Shown in pieces: positions 1 to 7,828 of a stretch of 35,002 bases of DNA. The notes beneath the pieces were generated by a model. That model ran no database searches. It was not told the origin of the DNA and was given only the letters and a program-made list of their open reading frames with translations. Source of the stretch: an uncultured Eubacteriales bacterium. GTDB lineage: Bacteria > Bacillota > Clostridia > Christensenellales > Aristaeellaceae. The stretch's first letter is position 1; each line of letters starts with the position of its first letter. A program made the translations under genes and the position numbers. The stretch is taken from positions 1 through 35,002 of the forward strand of contig CACWXY010000043.1 in NCBI GenBank assembly GCA_902764915.1, in the 5' to 3' direction.

Positions 1-1
1 C

Positions 2-103
2 ACCCTGATTACCCCCATCGCTATGGAGCAGGGCCTGCGTTTCGCTATCCGTGAGGGTGGCCGTACGGTCGGTTCCGGCGTTGTGGCCAAGGTCATCGAA
101 TAA
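2..103 (+). CDS. tuf: Elongation factor Tu, C-terminal end (partial)
   Basis: The window opens inside this gene; only the last 33 codons and the stop are present. The translated end ([20 protein letters not shown], then [13 protein letters not shown]) is the conserved C-terminal beta-barrel domain of EF-Tu, the GTPase that carries aminoacyl-tRNA to the ribosome. The following genes rpmG, secE and nusG are the usual neighbours of tuf in bacteria, which supports the call. The short length gives no view of the GTPase domain. Confidence 0.95.
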   Translation, partial: TLITPIAMEQGLRFAIREGGRTVGSGVVAKVIE

Positions 104-113
104 GAGACTATGA

Positions 114-141
114 CCCTGGGGTGAGTCCTCTCACCCCGGGG
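114..141 (+). other. Strong hairpin between tuf and rpmG
   Basis: A 12-bp stem (114-125 pairing with 130-141, one T-G wobble) closes a TCCT tetraloop. No T-run follows, so it is not a typical intrinsic terminator. A second small hairpin (GCCAT/ATGGC, about 145-157) lies just before the rpmG ribosome binding site. It may be a processing or RNA-stability element that separates tuf expression from rpmG; that role is inferred. Confidence 0.5.
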
Positions 142-173
142 ATCGCCATTAAGATGGCAGGAGGTGCCTTAGC

Positions 174-335
174 ATGGCAAATGCAGCACGACAGAAAGTT
201 TGCCTCGCCTGCACAGAGTGCAAGCGCCGCAACTATAACAACATGAAAAACAAGAAGAACACGCCGGATCGCATCGAGCTGAAGAAGTATTGCCCCTTCT
301 GCAAGAAGCACACCGTGCATCGTGAAACCAAGTAA
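174..335 (+). CDS. rpmG: 50S ribosomal protein L33 (zinc-binding form)
   Basis: A 53-residue protein of the large ribosomal subunit. It carries two CxxC pairs (C13/C16 and C40/C43), marking the zinc-binding C+ form of L33, and has the basic [17 protein letters not shown] end typical of the family. The start follows AGGAGG at about 159-164 with suitable spacing. It lies between tuf and secE, a standard bacterial arrangement. It is shorter than the usual ORF cut-off but is clearly real. Confidence 0.95.
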   Translation: MANAARQKVCLACTECKRRNYNNMKNKKNTPDRIELKKYCPFCKKHTVHRETK

Positions 336-364
336 TCCATTGGAAGCCGTGAGGATGTGATATT

Positions 365-634
365 ATGGCAGATGAAAAGAAAACACCAGCCAAGGCGAAT
401 CCCTCTGGCGGGGAAAAGTTTGTGAACTTTTTCAAACAGCTTCCTTCCAAGATTGCCAAACCCTTCAAGGATATGTGGCATGAACTGAAGCGTGTGACAT
501 GGCCGACCAAGCGTAAGCTGATGATTTACAGCATTATTGTTCTGGTCTTCATGCTCTGCATGGGTGTCATTATTGGCTTGTTCGATCTTGGTGCATCCGC
601 ACTGGTCAAGGCGTTGGGAAACATTGTTTCCTGA
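365..634 (+). CDS. secE: Preprotein translocase subunit SecE
   Basis: SecE is the small clamp subunit of the SecYEG protein-conducting channel in the cytoplasmic membrane. The 89-residue product has a charged N-terminal half, the family signature around residues 37-48 (MWHELKRVTWPT) and one C-terminal transmembrane helix at about residues 53-76. That is the single-helix form normal for Gram-positive bacteria. nusG follows 27 nt downstream. The N-terminal 35 residues (Lys, Ala and Pro rich) are a modest extension. Confidence 0.95.
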   Translation: MADEKKTPAKANPSGGEKFVNFFKQLPSKIAKPFKDMWHELKRVTWPTKRKLMIYSIIVLVFMLCMGVIIGLFDLGASALVKALGNIVS

Positions 635-661
635 TTGCGTTGCCTTACTTAGGAGAAAATC

Positions 662-1249
662 ATGAGCATTTTACCCAACAACGAACAGGACATGGTACCG
701 AAGTCAGTGGAGGAAGCCAAAGAGGATCCGAGACTGTGCTGGTACGTGATTCATACTTATTCCGGGTATGAAAATAAGGTTATGGATACGCTGCAGAAGG
801 CCGTGGATAACAGTGAGAAGATGCAGAAGCTGATTCTTGATATCCGTGTGCCGGTTACAGTTGTGGATGAGATCCGCAATGGCAAGCGTACACAGACAAC
901 CCGTAAGGTTTTTCCGGGCTATGTCATGGTCCGCATGATCTGGACAACGGAAAGCTGGTATCTCGTACGTAATACACGTGGTGTCACAGGTTTTGTCGGG
1001 CCTGAAAGTAAGCCTGTTCCGCTGTCGGATGAAGAGGTTGAGCGTATGCTCAATCCGGTTCAGGAGTCTCGCACCAATATCGCTATCGGACAGGAAGTTC
1101 GTGTGCTATCGGGTGTGCTGGAAGGCTTTATTGTAACGGTGGAAGATATGGATCTGCCCGCTGGAAAGATCGTTGCCAAGGCAACGATGCTGGGCCGTGA
1201 GCAGATTCTCGACCTTAATATTGAAGATGTTGAGGCTATCGACCGCTAA
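662..1249 (+). CDS. nusG: Transcription termination/antitermination factor NusG
   Basis: NusG binds RNA polymerase and couples transcription to Rho or to the ribosome. The 195-residue protein has the NGN domain from about residue 26 (CWYVIHTYSGYENKV), the FPGYVMVRM core strand, the RNTRGVTGFVG segment, and a C-terminal KOW domain (GQEVRVLSGVLEGF onward). AGGAG lies about 6 nt before the ATG. The acidic first 25 residues precede the domain. It is cotranscribed with secE; an attenuator-like structure separates it from rplK. Confidence 0.96.
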   Translation: MSILPNNEQDMVPKSVEEAKEDPRLCWYVIHTYSGYENKVMDTLQKAVDNSEKMQKLILDIRVPVTVVDEIRNGKRTQTTRKVFPGYVMVRMIWTTESWYLVRNTRGVTGFVGPESKPVPLSDEEVERMLNPVQESRTNIAIGQEVRVLSGVLEGFIVTVEDMDLPAGKIVAKATMLGREQILDLNIEDVEAIDR

Positions 1250-1264
1250 GAAAACTTTGGCTGA

Positions 1265-1302
1265 ATGCCGCACTGCGGCATGGCAGGCAGAAATGCCTTT
1301 TT
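1265..1302 (+). terminator. Possible attenuator between nusG and rplK
   Basis: A perfect 7-bp hairpin (1265-1271 with 1275-1281, ACT loop) is followed by a 5-bp GAAA-loop hairpin (1285-1289 with 1294-1298) running into a T-rich tail ending at 1302. ATGCC occurs twice and GGCAT/GGCA can pair with either copy, so the two hairpins may compete. It may partly uncouple secE-nusG from the ribosomal genes; the function is inferred. Confidence 0.5.
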
Positions 1303-1328
1303 CCAAATCATTCGAGTCATCGGATGAG

Positions 1329-1362
1329 CGTGGGAGGAAGCTGGAGCTTCCGCATAACCACA
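1329..1362 (+). promoter_or_regulatory. Candidate L1-binding leader element before rplK
   Basis: GTGGGAGGA at 1330-1338 is followed by TGGAGC at 1342-1347 and closes with ACCACA at 1357-1362, just upstream of the rplK ribosome binding site. The same blocks in the same order form the L1 stalk of 23S rRNA (GUGGGAGG ... GGAGCC ... AAUACCAC). L1 is known to repress its own operon by binding an rRNA-like mRNA site. An inner hairpin (GGAAGC/GCTTCC) adds structure. This copy fits the rRNA pattern less closely than the one before rplA. Confidence 0.6.
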
Positions 1363-1384
1363 TTTTACAGGAGGTGCCATTACC

Positions 1385-1810
1385 ATGGCAAAGAAAGTAT
1401 CGGCTTACATCAAGCTGCAGGTGCCTGCAGCAAAGGCTAATCCCGCTCCGCCTATCGGTCCTGCGTTGGGTCAGCATGGCGTGAATATTCCTGGCTTCTG
1501 CAAGGAATTCAATGAGCGTACAAAGAATGATGCCGGCATGATTATCCCGGTTGTCATTACTGTGTATTCTGACCGTTCCTTCACTTTCATTACCAAGACC
1601 CCTCCGGTCCCGGTTCTGATTAAGAAGGCGCTGAATATCGAAACCGCTTCTGCCCGCCCCAATCGCGATAAGGTTGGCCAGCTGACAAAGGAGCAGGTGA
1701 AGAAGATCGCTGAGACCAAGATGCCCGACTTGAATGCCGGCAGTATTGAAGCTGCTATAAGCATGGTCAAGGGTACTGCACGCAGTATGGGCATTACTGT
1801 CGAGGAGTAA
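1385..1810 (+). CDS. rplK: 50S ribosomal protein L11
   Basis: L11 forms part of the GTPase-associated centre of the large subunit. The 141-residue product has the usual length and the conserved N-terminal segment ([26 protein letters not shown]), with the proline-rich linker and a C-terminal rRNA-binding domain ending in [12 protein letters not shown]. The ATG lies 10 nt after AGGAGG (1369-1374). It is followed by rplA with an 84-nt gap that holds a second L1-stalk-like element. Confidence 0.97.
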   Translation: MAKKVSAYIKLQVPAAKANPAPPIGPALGQHGVNIPGFCKEFNERTKNDAGMIIPVVITVYSDRSFTFITKTPPVPVLIKKALNIETASARPNRDKVGQLTKEQVKKIAETKMPDLNAGSIEAAISMVKGTARSMGITVEE

Positions 1811-1849
1811 TCTCAGAAGTACACAGGTGGGGAACGATCCCCGTATCAA

Positions 1850-1880
1850 TGTGGGAGGACATGGAGCCGCTAATACCACA
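1850..1880 (+). promoter_or_regulatory. Candidate L1 autoregulatory site before rplA
   Basis: TGTGGGAGGAC at 1850-1860, ATGGAGCCG at 1861-1869 and AATACCACA at 1872-1880 match, in order, blocks of the 23S rRNA L1 stalk (GUGGGAGG, CAUGGAGCCG, AAUACCACC). The ends pair as TGTGG with CCACA. The element ends one base before the rplA ribosome binding site (GGGAGGA, about 1882-1888), where bound L1 would block initiation. The rRNA match is from memory of the E. coli sequence, not from an alignment. Confidence 0.75.
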
Positions 1881-1894
1881 TGGGAGGAATAAAC

Positions 1895-2584
1895 ATGAAG
1901 CATGGTAAGAAATATCAGGACAGTCAGAAGCTGATCGATCGTCTGAACCAGTATGATCCGGCAGACGCTTGTGATCTGGCCGTCAAGACGAGCACTGCAA
2001 AGTTTGACGAGACTGTTGAGATCTCTGTCCGTCTGGGTGTTGACCCGCGTCATGCTGATCAGCAGGTGCGTGGTGCTGTGGTTTTGCCCAACGGCACTGG
2101 TAAAGTGACCCGCGTTCTGGTCTTTGCCAAGGGCGACAAGGCGAAGGAAGCAGAAGCTGCAGGCGCCGATTATGTCGGTGCTGAGGAAATGGTACAGAAG
2201 ATCCAGCAGGAGAGCTGGTTTGACTTTGATGTCTGCGTAGCTACACCCGACATGATGGGTGTTGTTGGCCGTATCGGTCGTGTGCTGGGCCCGAAGGGAC
2301 TCATGCCGAACCCGAAGAGCGGTACTGTGACCATGGATGTCACCAAGGCCGTGAAGGAGATTAAGGCTGGTAAAGTCGAGTATCGTCTTGACAAGACTGC
2401 TATTATCCATTGCCCTGTTGGTAAGGTTTCTTTTGGCAAGGATAAGCTGAATGAAAACCTCACAGCGCTGATGGAAGCCATCATCAAGGCAAAGCCCGCT
2501 GCTGCGAAGGGAACCTATCTGCGCTCTGTATATCTGAGCACAACCATGGGCCCCTCTGTGCGCGTGAACCCCTTGAAGTTCTGA
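1895..2584 (+). CDS. rplA: 50S ribosomal protein L1
   Basis: L1 forms the mobile stalk that helps release E-site tRNA. The product is 229 residues from [10 protein letters not shown], the usual family length. The conserved segment [21 protein letters not shown] is present, as is the C-terminal [10 protein letters not shown]. An in-frame ATG at 1880 was rejected because the ribosome binding site GGGAGGA lies between it and the chosen start. L1 commonly represses its own operon, and an rRNA-like site sits directly upstream. rplJ and rplL do not follow; a terminator does. Confidence 0.97.
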   Translation: MKHGKKYQDSQKLIDRLNQYDPADACDLAVKTSTAKFDETVEISVRLGVDPRHADQQVRGAVVLPNGTGKVTRVLVFAKGDKAKEAEAAGADYVGAEEMVQKIQQESWFDFDVCVATPDMMGVVGRIGRVLGPKGLMPNPKSGTVTMDVTKAVKEIKAGKVEYRLDKTAIIHCPVGKVSFGKDKLNENLTALMEAIIKAKPAAAKGTYLRSVYLSTTMGPSVRVNPLKF

Positions 2585-2605
2585 TGCGCGGTTAAGATTA
2601 CCAAA

Positions 2606-2640
2606 GGAGCGCGAGATGCAATGTCTCGCGCTTTTATTGT
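2606..2640 (+). terminator. Terminator after rplA
   Basis: A perfect 8-bp stem GCGCGAGA/TCTCGCGC (2609-2616 with 2624-2631) with a 7-nt loop is followed by TTTT. It ends the ribosomal gene run on the plus strand, about 25 nt after the rplA stop. Confidence 0.9.
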
Positions 2641-2642
2641 AT

Positions 2643-2670
2643 AAGAAAAGCCCTGCCATGAAGGCAGGGG
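2643..2670 (-). terminator. Terminator of the ABC transporter operon
   Basis: Read on the minus strand, CCCTGCC and GGCAGGG (2663-2669 with 2651-2657) form a stem around a 5-nt loop and are followed by CTTTTCTT. It lies just past the ATPase stop and back to back with the rplA terminator. Confidence 0.85.
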
Positions 2671-2676
2671 AGAGAA

Positions 2677-3474
2677 TCAGCTTAGAAGCATCCGGTCATT
2701 GTTCAGCTGGCTTCCGCTTGTATGTTCAAACATGTTCAGGAGGTCTTCCACACGAAGGTTCATCTTGGTTTCACGATCAACGTCCACGATTACTTTTCCT
2801 TCATGCATCATGATTATGCGATTCCCATATTGAAGTGCATCCTTCATATTATGTGTGACCATAAGAGCGGTAAGATGCTGATCACGGATGAGTTCACGGG
2901 TGAGATGCAGTACTTTGGTTGCAGTTTTGGGATCCAATGCTGCAGTATGTTCATCCAGAAGCAGCAGCTTTGGTTTTTGCAGTGTCGCCATAAGCAGGGT
3001 CAAAGCCTGACGCTGTCCGCCTGAGAGGAGTCCGACACGGGCGTTCATCCGATCTTCTAGGCCAAGACCGAGACGTTTGAGCTGATCACGGTACATACGC
3101 CGCTCTTTGGAAGTAATACCCCATTTCAGGGGACTTCGACGCTGACCTCTGCGAAGTGCAAGAGCCATATTATCCTCAATGGACATAGTCGCAGCTGTGC
3201 CCGTCATGGGATCCTGGAAAACACGTCCCAGAAAAGAGGCGCGCTTATATTCAGGAAGACCTGTTACATTCTGGCCGTCAATTACAATGGAACCTTGATC
3301 AATTGGAAACACTCCGGCTACAGCATTCAGCATGGTCGACTTACCGGCCCCATTTCCGCCGATGATCGTTACGAAGTCGCCTTCTGCCAGGTGAAGATCA
3401 GCGTCGGAAAGAGCTAGCTTTTCCGTGATTGTTCCGGGATTAAATGTTTTGGCGATATGGTTGATATCAAGCAT
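2677..3474 (-). CDS. ABC transporter ATP-binding protein (COG1101-like)
   Basis: The ATPase subunit of an importer, acting on the cytoplasmic face of the membrane. In the 265-residue product, Walker A reads GGNGAGKST (about residue 40), the signature is LLSGGQRQAL, Walker B is LLLLDEHTAALDP, and an H-loop (MVTHNM) follows. The start MLDINHI is preferred over an ATG nine codons upstream because GGAGG lies in the end of the permease gene, 1 nt before this ORF. Together with the two upstream genes it matches the COG1101/COG4120/COG2984 transporter group. Streptococcal TrpXYZ belongs to this type, but the substrate cannot be inferred here. Confidence 0.9.
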   Translation of the reverse strand: MLDINHIAKTFNPGTITEKLALSDADLHLAEGDFVTIIGGNGAGKSTMLNAVAGVFPIDQGSIVIDGQNVTGLPEYKRASFLGRVFQDPMTGTAATMSIEDNMALALRRGQRRSPLKWGITSKERRMYRDQLKRLGLGLEDRMNARVGLLSGGQRQALTLLMATLQKPKLLLLDEHTAALDPKTATKVLHLTRELIRDQHLTALMVTHNMKDALQYGNRIIMMHEGKVIVDVDRETKMNLRVEDLLNMFEHTSGSQLNNDRMLLS

Positions 3475-3475
3475 T

Positions 3476-4399
3476 TCATTCGCCTCCCTTCCGACGAACA
3501 TGGAGGCGCGTCTGTGCCTGCTGTTTCCAGTGAGGAACGGCCAGGAATATGGCGACGACGATGGCGGTGAGCATTTTCAGATCATTCGTATTCAGTCCAA
3601 GCCATAAGACAATCTGCATGACAAGATAATAGATAATCGCTCCCAGAGAAACGCATACAAGCTTTCCGGCAAATGATTTCAGGAGCTTTCCGAAAACTAC
3701 TTCGCCTATAATGACAGCGGCCAGGCCGATTACAATCGCACCTCGTGCCATCTGTACATCCGCAAATCCCTGATACTGCGTCAGCATGGCACCGGAAAAG
3801 GCAACAATGCCGTTGGAAAGCATAAGTCCGATAACCTTGGCTACATTGGTATTTATTCCCTGTGCCCGAGCCATGGCACCGTTGGCACCGGTTGCCCGAA
3901 GAGCGCAGCCGTATTCCGTATTGAAAAAGAAATACAAGAGCGCAATGAGCACGGCTGTCAGTATGAGCGTAAGAATGATCGGATTGGAAACAGAGAACTG
4001 CCGTACATTTCGGGATGTCACAAGAACGTGATACTTATTGACATTCACTGCGGTATTGGCTTTTCCATCCATAATACGCAGATTAATGGAATACAGCGCC
4101 AGCTGGGTGAGAATACCGGCAAGAATGGCGGGAATTCCCATTGTGGTGTGGAACAGACCTGTCACAAGTCCGGCAAGCATACCCACCAGAAAGGCGACAA
4201 TTACAGCAAGCCACGGATTATATCCAGCTGTGATCATGACAGCGGCCACCGCACCGCCTGTTGCCATGGAGCCGTCCACTGTCAGGTCGGCCACATCCAG
4301 AATTCGATAGGTGATGTATACGCCAATGGCCATTAAACCCCATATTATTCCTTGAGAAACAGCACCGGGAAAGGCATTGAGAAGCTTTGCAATATCCAA
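3476..4399 (-). CDS. ABC transporter permease (COG4120-like)
   Basis: A 307-residue integral membrane protein with about eight or more hydrophobic segments, resembling the ribose/branched-chain amino acid permease superfamily. The N-terminal region (ITYRILDVADLTVDGSMATG) and the glycine-rich ARAQGINTNVAKVIGLMLSN segment are typical of COG4120 permeases. The start is TTG at 4399, with AGGAGG 7 nt upstream. It sits one base before the ATPase start, implying translational coupling, and follows the binding-protein gene across a hairpin-bearing gap. Confidence 0.88.
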   Translation of the reverse strand: MDIAKLLNAFPGAVSQGIIWGLMAIGVYITYRILDVADLTVDGSMATGGAVAAVMITAGYNPWLAVIVAFLVGMLAGLVTGLFHTTMGIPAILAGILTQLALYSINLRIMDGKANTAVNVNKYHVLVTSRNVRQFSVSNPIILTLILTAVLIALLYFFFNTEYGCALRATGANGAMARAQGINTNVAKVIGLMLSNGIVAFSGAMLTQYQGFADVQMARGAIVIGLAAVIIGEVVFGKLLKSFAGKLVCVSLGAIIYYLVMQIVLWLGLNTNDLKMLTAIVVAIFLAVPHWKQQAQTRLHVRRKGGE

Positions 4400-4434
4400 A
4401 GGAGAGCCTCCTGTGAACAGTATTTAAGAATCAA

Positions 4435-4474
4435 GAAGAGGAGCCATAAGAATTATACCTTATGGCTCCTCTTT
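4435..4474 (-). other. Long hairpin between binding-protein and permease genes
   Basis: GAGGAGCCATAAG (4438-4450) pairs perfectly with 4459-4471 and the stem extends by two A-T pairs and a G-T pair; the loop is 8 nt. On the transcribed minus strand it is followed by only a weak T-rich tract. Such structures commonly protect the 3' end of a binding-protein message and lower permease expression. That role is inferred. Confidence 0.7.
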
Positions 4475-4488
4475 GGAACAGAGGATAA

Positions 4489-5436
4489 TTATTCGATCGC
4501 GCTATAATCTTCCGGAATTGTCAGTTCCAGCGCGTCCGCACGAGCAGCCACATACTTCTTTGTGAAGTTGGGTGCATACTGAATGGCCATCTGTGCGACA
4601 TCGGCACCATTGACCAGCACTTCATATGCCATTTCTCCTGTAGCATAGCCCAGATCGTAATAGCTGATTGTGAGAGTAGCTACGCCACAGCCAGTGCAGA
4701 TGCCTTCCTCGCCTGCGATAACTGCCTTCCCGGCCGGCTCCACTACATTGGCAATGGTTTCGGTATAGCTTGCTGCCGTGTTATCGGTAGGAATATAGAG
4801 AACGTCACACTCACAGGCAGATTCTACGACAGAAGCGACGTCATTGGAGTCTGCGAAAGCATAGTTTTTGCACTCATAGCCAAGCTCAGTCAGGAACTTG
4901 GTAATTTCATCCACCTGATACTTGGAGTTGGGCTCAGCTGAACAATAAACGAGACCGACTGTCTTGGCATCGGGGAAGAGTTCATGCAGCATGGCAGCCT
5001 GACCATCCAGTGGAGCCAGATCGGAAGTACCGGAAATATTGACACCGGTGACGCCCGTCCAGTCATCCATGTCCAGTGCAGTGGCATAGTCAGTGATCGA
5101 AGTTCCCAGGATAGGGATATCAGCCGTAGCAGCCATGGCTGACTGAAGTGCTGGTGTGGCATTCGCCATGATCAGGTCCATATTGGCAGCCACAAAGTCA
5201 TTGGCAATTGTGGTGCAGTTGACGCTCTCGCCGGACGCGTTTTTGACATCGATGACAATCTTGTCCCCAAGCTTTTCCGTCAGAGCATCCTGGAATCCCT
5301 GGGTGGCAGCATCCAGAGCCACATGCTGTACCAGCTGAAGCACACCGACATGATAGGTCTTATCTTCTGCAGCGGCCATGGACAGACAGGCCAGAGCAAG
5401 ACAGAGTGTCAGCACCAGAGCACATATTTTTTTCAT
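4489..5436 (-). CDS. ABC transporter substrate-binding protein (COG2984-like)
   Basis: An extracytoplasmic solute-binding protein of 315 residues. The start MKKICAL was chosen because GGAGG lies about 8 nt upstream, rather than the ATG seven codons earlier. The signal peptide covers residues 1-23, with a likely signal peptidase I site after AAA. A cysteine at residue 17 sits in a poor lipobox (ALAC), so lipidation is doubtful, which is unusual for a Gram-positive binding protein. The mature part (HVGVLQLVQHVALDAATQGF) has the type I periplasmic fold seen in COG2984. It is first in the operon, with the permease and ATPase following. Substrate unknown. Confidence 0.88.
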   Translation of the reverse strand: MKKICALVLTLCLALACLSMAAAEDKTYHVGVLQLVQHVALDAATQGFQDALTEKLGDKIVIDVKNASGESVNCTTIANDFVAANMDLIMANATPALQSAMAATADIPILGTSITDYATALDMDDWTGVTGVNISGTSDLAPLDGQAAMLHELFPDAKTVGLVYCSAEPNSKYQVDEITKFLTELGYECKNYAFADSNDVASVVESACECDVLYIPTDNTAASYTETIANVVEPAGKAVIAGEEGICTGCGVATLTISYYDLGYATGEMAYEVLVNGADVAQMAIQYAPNFTKKYVAARADALELTIPEDYSAIE

Positions 5437-5495
5437 TGCAAGAATCCTCCTTCTCATAATCAGCTTGGTTCTGTATACAATGGCTGATAAGTAGA

Positions 5496-5524
5496 AGTGT
5501 AGGACATGCTTTGGGGAGCGTCAA
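5496..5524 (-). promoter_or_regulatory. Promoter of the ABC transporter operon
   Basis: On the minus strand, TTGACG (5524-5519) and TACACT (5501-5496) are 17 bp apart, giving a good housekeeping-type promoter about 60 nt before the binding-protein start. It lies just past the end of glnN. No T-box or known riboswitch fits in the short leader. Confidence 0.65.
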
Positions 5525-5565
5525 GGCGCAGCAAGGGGATAAACACAAAGAAAACAATCTGAGCA

Positions 5566-7653
5566 TCAATCCTGGAAGAGAAGCTGTGCATAGGTGGGAA
5601 ACGGCCACTCCCGGGAATCCGTGATGGTTTCCAGGTGGTCGCTGATAGATCGCACCTCTGCCATGACAGGAAGAATGATATCGTGCATATAGACGGCCTG
5701 ATCATGGGCTGACATGGGATGACCGGACTGCAAAAGGGCATCATCCAGTTTTGCGGCTGCTTCATACAGGCTGTGTGTGGATGCAGTCAGATCCAGAAGC
5801 AGTTTTTCTTCAGGCATGCAGCTGAGTGAAGGTGCATATGCCTTTATGGCCGATGCCGTTTCCGCCATCTGCTTCGCAAAACGGATTACGGCAGGCATGA
5901 TCTCCCGGCGAACCATGGTAAGCATGGTTTCTGCTTCAATATGAATGACTTTGCTGTAGGCTTCCAGGTTGATCTCATACCGAGAACGGATTTCGCTTTC
6001 GCTGAAAACACCATGAATGCCAAAGAGACGGATGTTCTTTTCCAGTAGAAGAGATTCCAGCGCGTCCACTGTGGATGGCAGGTTGGGGAGGCCTCTGCGT
6101 TCTGCCTCCCGCACCCATTCCGCTGAGTAGCCATTGCCGTTGAAAATCACGCGCTTATGGGCCTTGATTTCCCGAACAATCAGCGCATGCAGAGCGGATT
6201 GGAAGTCCTCTGCGCCTTCCAGTTCATCTGCGAACTGACGCAGGGATTCGGCAACGATTGTATTGATCACCACATTACAGTCAGAGATCGACTGGGAAGC
6301 GCCCAGAGAACGGAATTCAAATTTGTTCCCGGTAAAGGCAAAGGGTGATGTGCGGTTGCGGTCCGTGTTGTCCTTTGGAAACTTGGGGAGCACATGGACA
6401 CCGACCGTCATTTCCTGTGCTTCATGGCCTTCATAGATGGTGCCTGCTTCAATGGAACGAAGTATCTCAGTCAGTTCATCCCCAAGAAACATGGAAATAA
6501 TGGCAGGCGGTGCTTCGTTGGCACCGAGCCGGTGATCATTCCCGGCAGAGGCAACGGACATACGCAGGAGATCAGGATACTCATCTACGGCCTTGATTAC
6601 AGAAGTCAGGAACAGCAGAAACTGTGCGCTGTCATAGGGCGAATTGCCGGGTTCAAGAAGGTTATATCCGGTATCTGTGGTCATAGACCAGTTGTTGTGC
6701 TTGCCGGAACCGTTGACGCCGTCAAATGGCTTTTCAGCCAGAAGACATACAAGGTCATGGTGTTCGGCAATTTTTTTCATCATTTCCATGGTCAGCTGGT
6801 TGTGATCGGCCGCAATATTGACAATGGTGTAAACGGGGGCCATTTCATGCTGGGATGGTGCGACTTCATTATGTTCCGTCTTTGCCAGAACGCCCAGTTT
6901 CCAGAGCTCGTCATTGAGTTCCCGCATGAATGCCTGAACACGGGGACGAATCGCGCCGTAGTAATGGTCTTCCAATTCCTGTCCTTTGGGGGGATGCGCC
7001 CCGAACAGGGTGCGCCCTGTAAAGATCAGGTCTGTGCGTCTGTGGTACATATTCCGGTCAATCAGAAAGTATTCCTGTTCTGGACCTACGGTGGGCACAA
7101 CACGTTTGGCGTCGCGACCGAAGAGCTTAAGAACGCGCACTGCCTGTTTGGACAGCGCTTCCATGGAGCGCAGAAGCGGCGTTTTCTTATCCAGCGCTTC
7201 TCCGCCGTAGGCGCAGAAGGCGGTGGGAATGCACAGCACACCATCCTTGATAAAGGCATAACTGGTAGGATCCCATGCGGTGTAGCCGCGTGCTTCAAAA
7301 GTGGAACGCAGTCCGCCGGAGGGAAAAGAGGAGGCGTCTGATTCACCCCGTACCAGTTCTGAACCGCTGAACGACTGGATTATCCGTCCGTTTTCGACAG
7401 GGGTAATAAACGCATCATGCTTTTCTGCGGTAATTCCTGTCATTGGCTGGAACCAGTGAGTGTAGTGGGTGACGCCTTTGTCAATGGCCCATTCTTTCAT
7501 GGCATGGGCGACAATACTGGCAATCTGCGGATCCAGAGAGCGGCCTTCATCGATGGTGCGTTTGAGCGCCCGATAGGTGTCTTTTGGCAGGCGCTGCCGC
7601 ATTACGGTATCGTTAAATACATTGCTTCCGAACTTTTCTTCCATGGAGGGCAT
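5566..7653 (-). CDS. glnN: Glutamine synthetase, type III
   Basis: Makes glutamine from glutamate, ammonia and ATP; cytoplasmic. The 695-residue length is far above type I enzymes (about 450) and fits GSIII. Family features include the N-terminal FGSNVFND, the [19 protein letters not shown] region, [26 protein letters not shown], and the ATP-binding stretch near [16 protein letters not shown]. The start MPSMEEKF was chosen from the AAAGGGG site 7 nt upstream; the longer ORF includes untranslated leader. It is monocistronic, with its own strong promoter, and divergent from the maltose phosphorylase gene. Confidence 0.95.
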   Translation of the reverse strand: MPSMEEKFGSNVFNDTVMRQRLPKDTYRALKRTIDEGRSLDPQIASIVAHAMKEWAIDKGVTHYTHWFQPMTGITAEKHDAFITPVENGRIIQSFSGSELVRGESDASSFPSGGLRSTFEARGYTAWDPTSYAFIKDGVLCIPTAFCAYGGEALDKKTPLLRSMEALSKQAVRVLKLFGRDAKRVVPTVGPEQEYFLIDRNMYHRRTDLIFTGRTLFGAHPPKGQELEDHYYGAIRPRVQAFMRELNDELWKLGVLAKTEHNEVAPSQHEMAPVYTIVNIAADHNQLTMEMMKKIAEHHDLVCLLAEKPFDGVNGSGKHNNWSMTTDTGYNLLEPGNSPYDSAQFLLFLTSVIKAVDEYPDLLRMSVASAGNDHRLGANEAPPAIISMFLGDELTEILRSIEAGTIYEGHEAQEMTVGVHVLPKFPKDNTDRNRTSPFAFTGNKFEFRSLGASQSISDCNVVINTIVAESLRQFADELEGAEDFQSALHALIVREIKAHKRVIFNGNGYSAEWVREAERRGLPNLPSTVDALESLLLEKNIRLFGIHGVFSESEIRSRYEINLEAYSKVIHIEAETMLTMVRREIMPAVIRFAKQMAETASAIKAYAPSLSCMPEEKLLLDLTASTHSLYEAAAKLDDALLQSGHPMSAHDQAVYMHDIILPVMAEVRSISDHLETITDSREWPFPTYAQLLFQD

Positions 7654-7705
7654 AGACAAACCCCTTTCCGCACTTGGCTGATTCAATATGCAAGAAACGG
7701 GATGA

Positions 7706-7734
7706 AGTATAAAAAAGCTTTTGGGGACTGTCAA
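7706..7734 (-). promoter_or_regulatory. glnN promoter with overlapping inverted repeat
   Basis: TTGACA (7734-7729, minus strand) and TATACT (7711-7706) are separated by 17 bp, close to consensus. An inverted repeat ACTGTC (7727-7732) / GACAGT (7743-7748) overlaps the -35 box and could be an operator; no regulator is identified. Confidence 0.8.
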
Positions 7735-7769
7735 GAAAAGAAGACAGTTGGGCATGGTATGAATTCGAA

Positions 7770-7798
7770 TTGACCGCGTGGGAAGAATTGAGTAATAT
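7770..7798 (+). promoter_or_regulatory. Promoter of the GH65 phosphorylase gene
   Basis: TTGACC (7770-7775) and TAATAT (7793-7798) are 17 bp apart, 30 nt before the start codon. It is divergent from the glnN promoter, with the two -35 boxes about 36 bp apart. Confidence 0.7.
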
Positions 7799-7828
7799 GG
7801 ACGCATCAAATCAGGACGGGTGAGGAGA

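Noticed and set aside
104..364. tRNA-Trp gene, which often lies near tuf, rpmG and secE
   Set aside because: No cloverleaf, T-loop sequence or CCA-end pattern is visible in these gaps.
1106..2659. 517-residue minus-strand ORF opposite nusG-rplK-rplA
   Set aside because: It overlaps three certain ribosomal or transcription genes, has no ribosome binding site or recognisable domain, and its composition looks like antisense codons.
5437..5565. Possible T-box or riboswitch for the ABC transporter operon
   Set aside because: Related tryptophan transporters can carry a T-box, but the leader here is only about 50 nt and has no T-box sequence or specifier loop.
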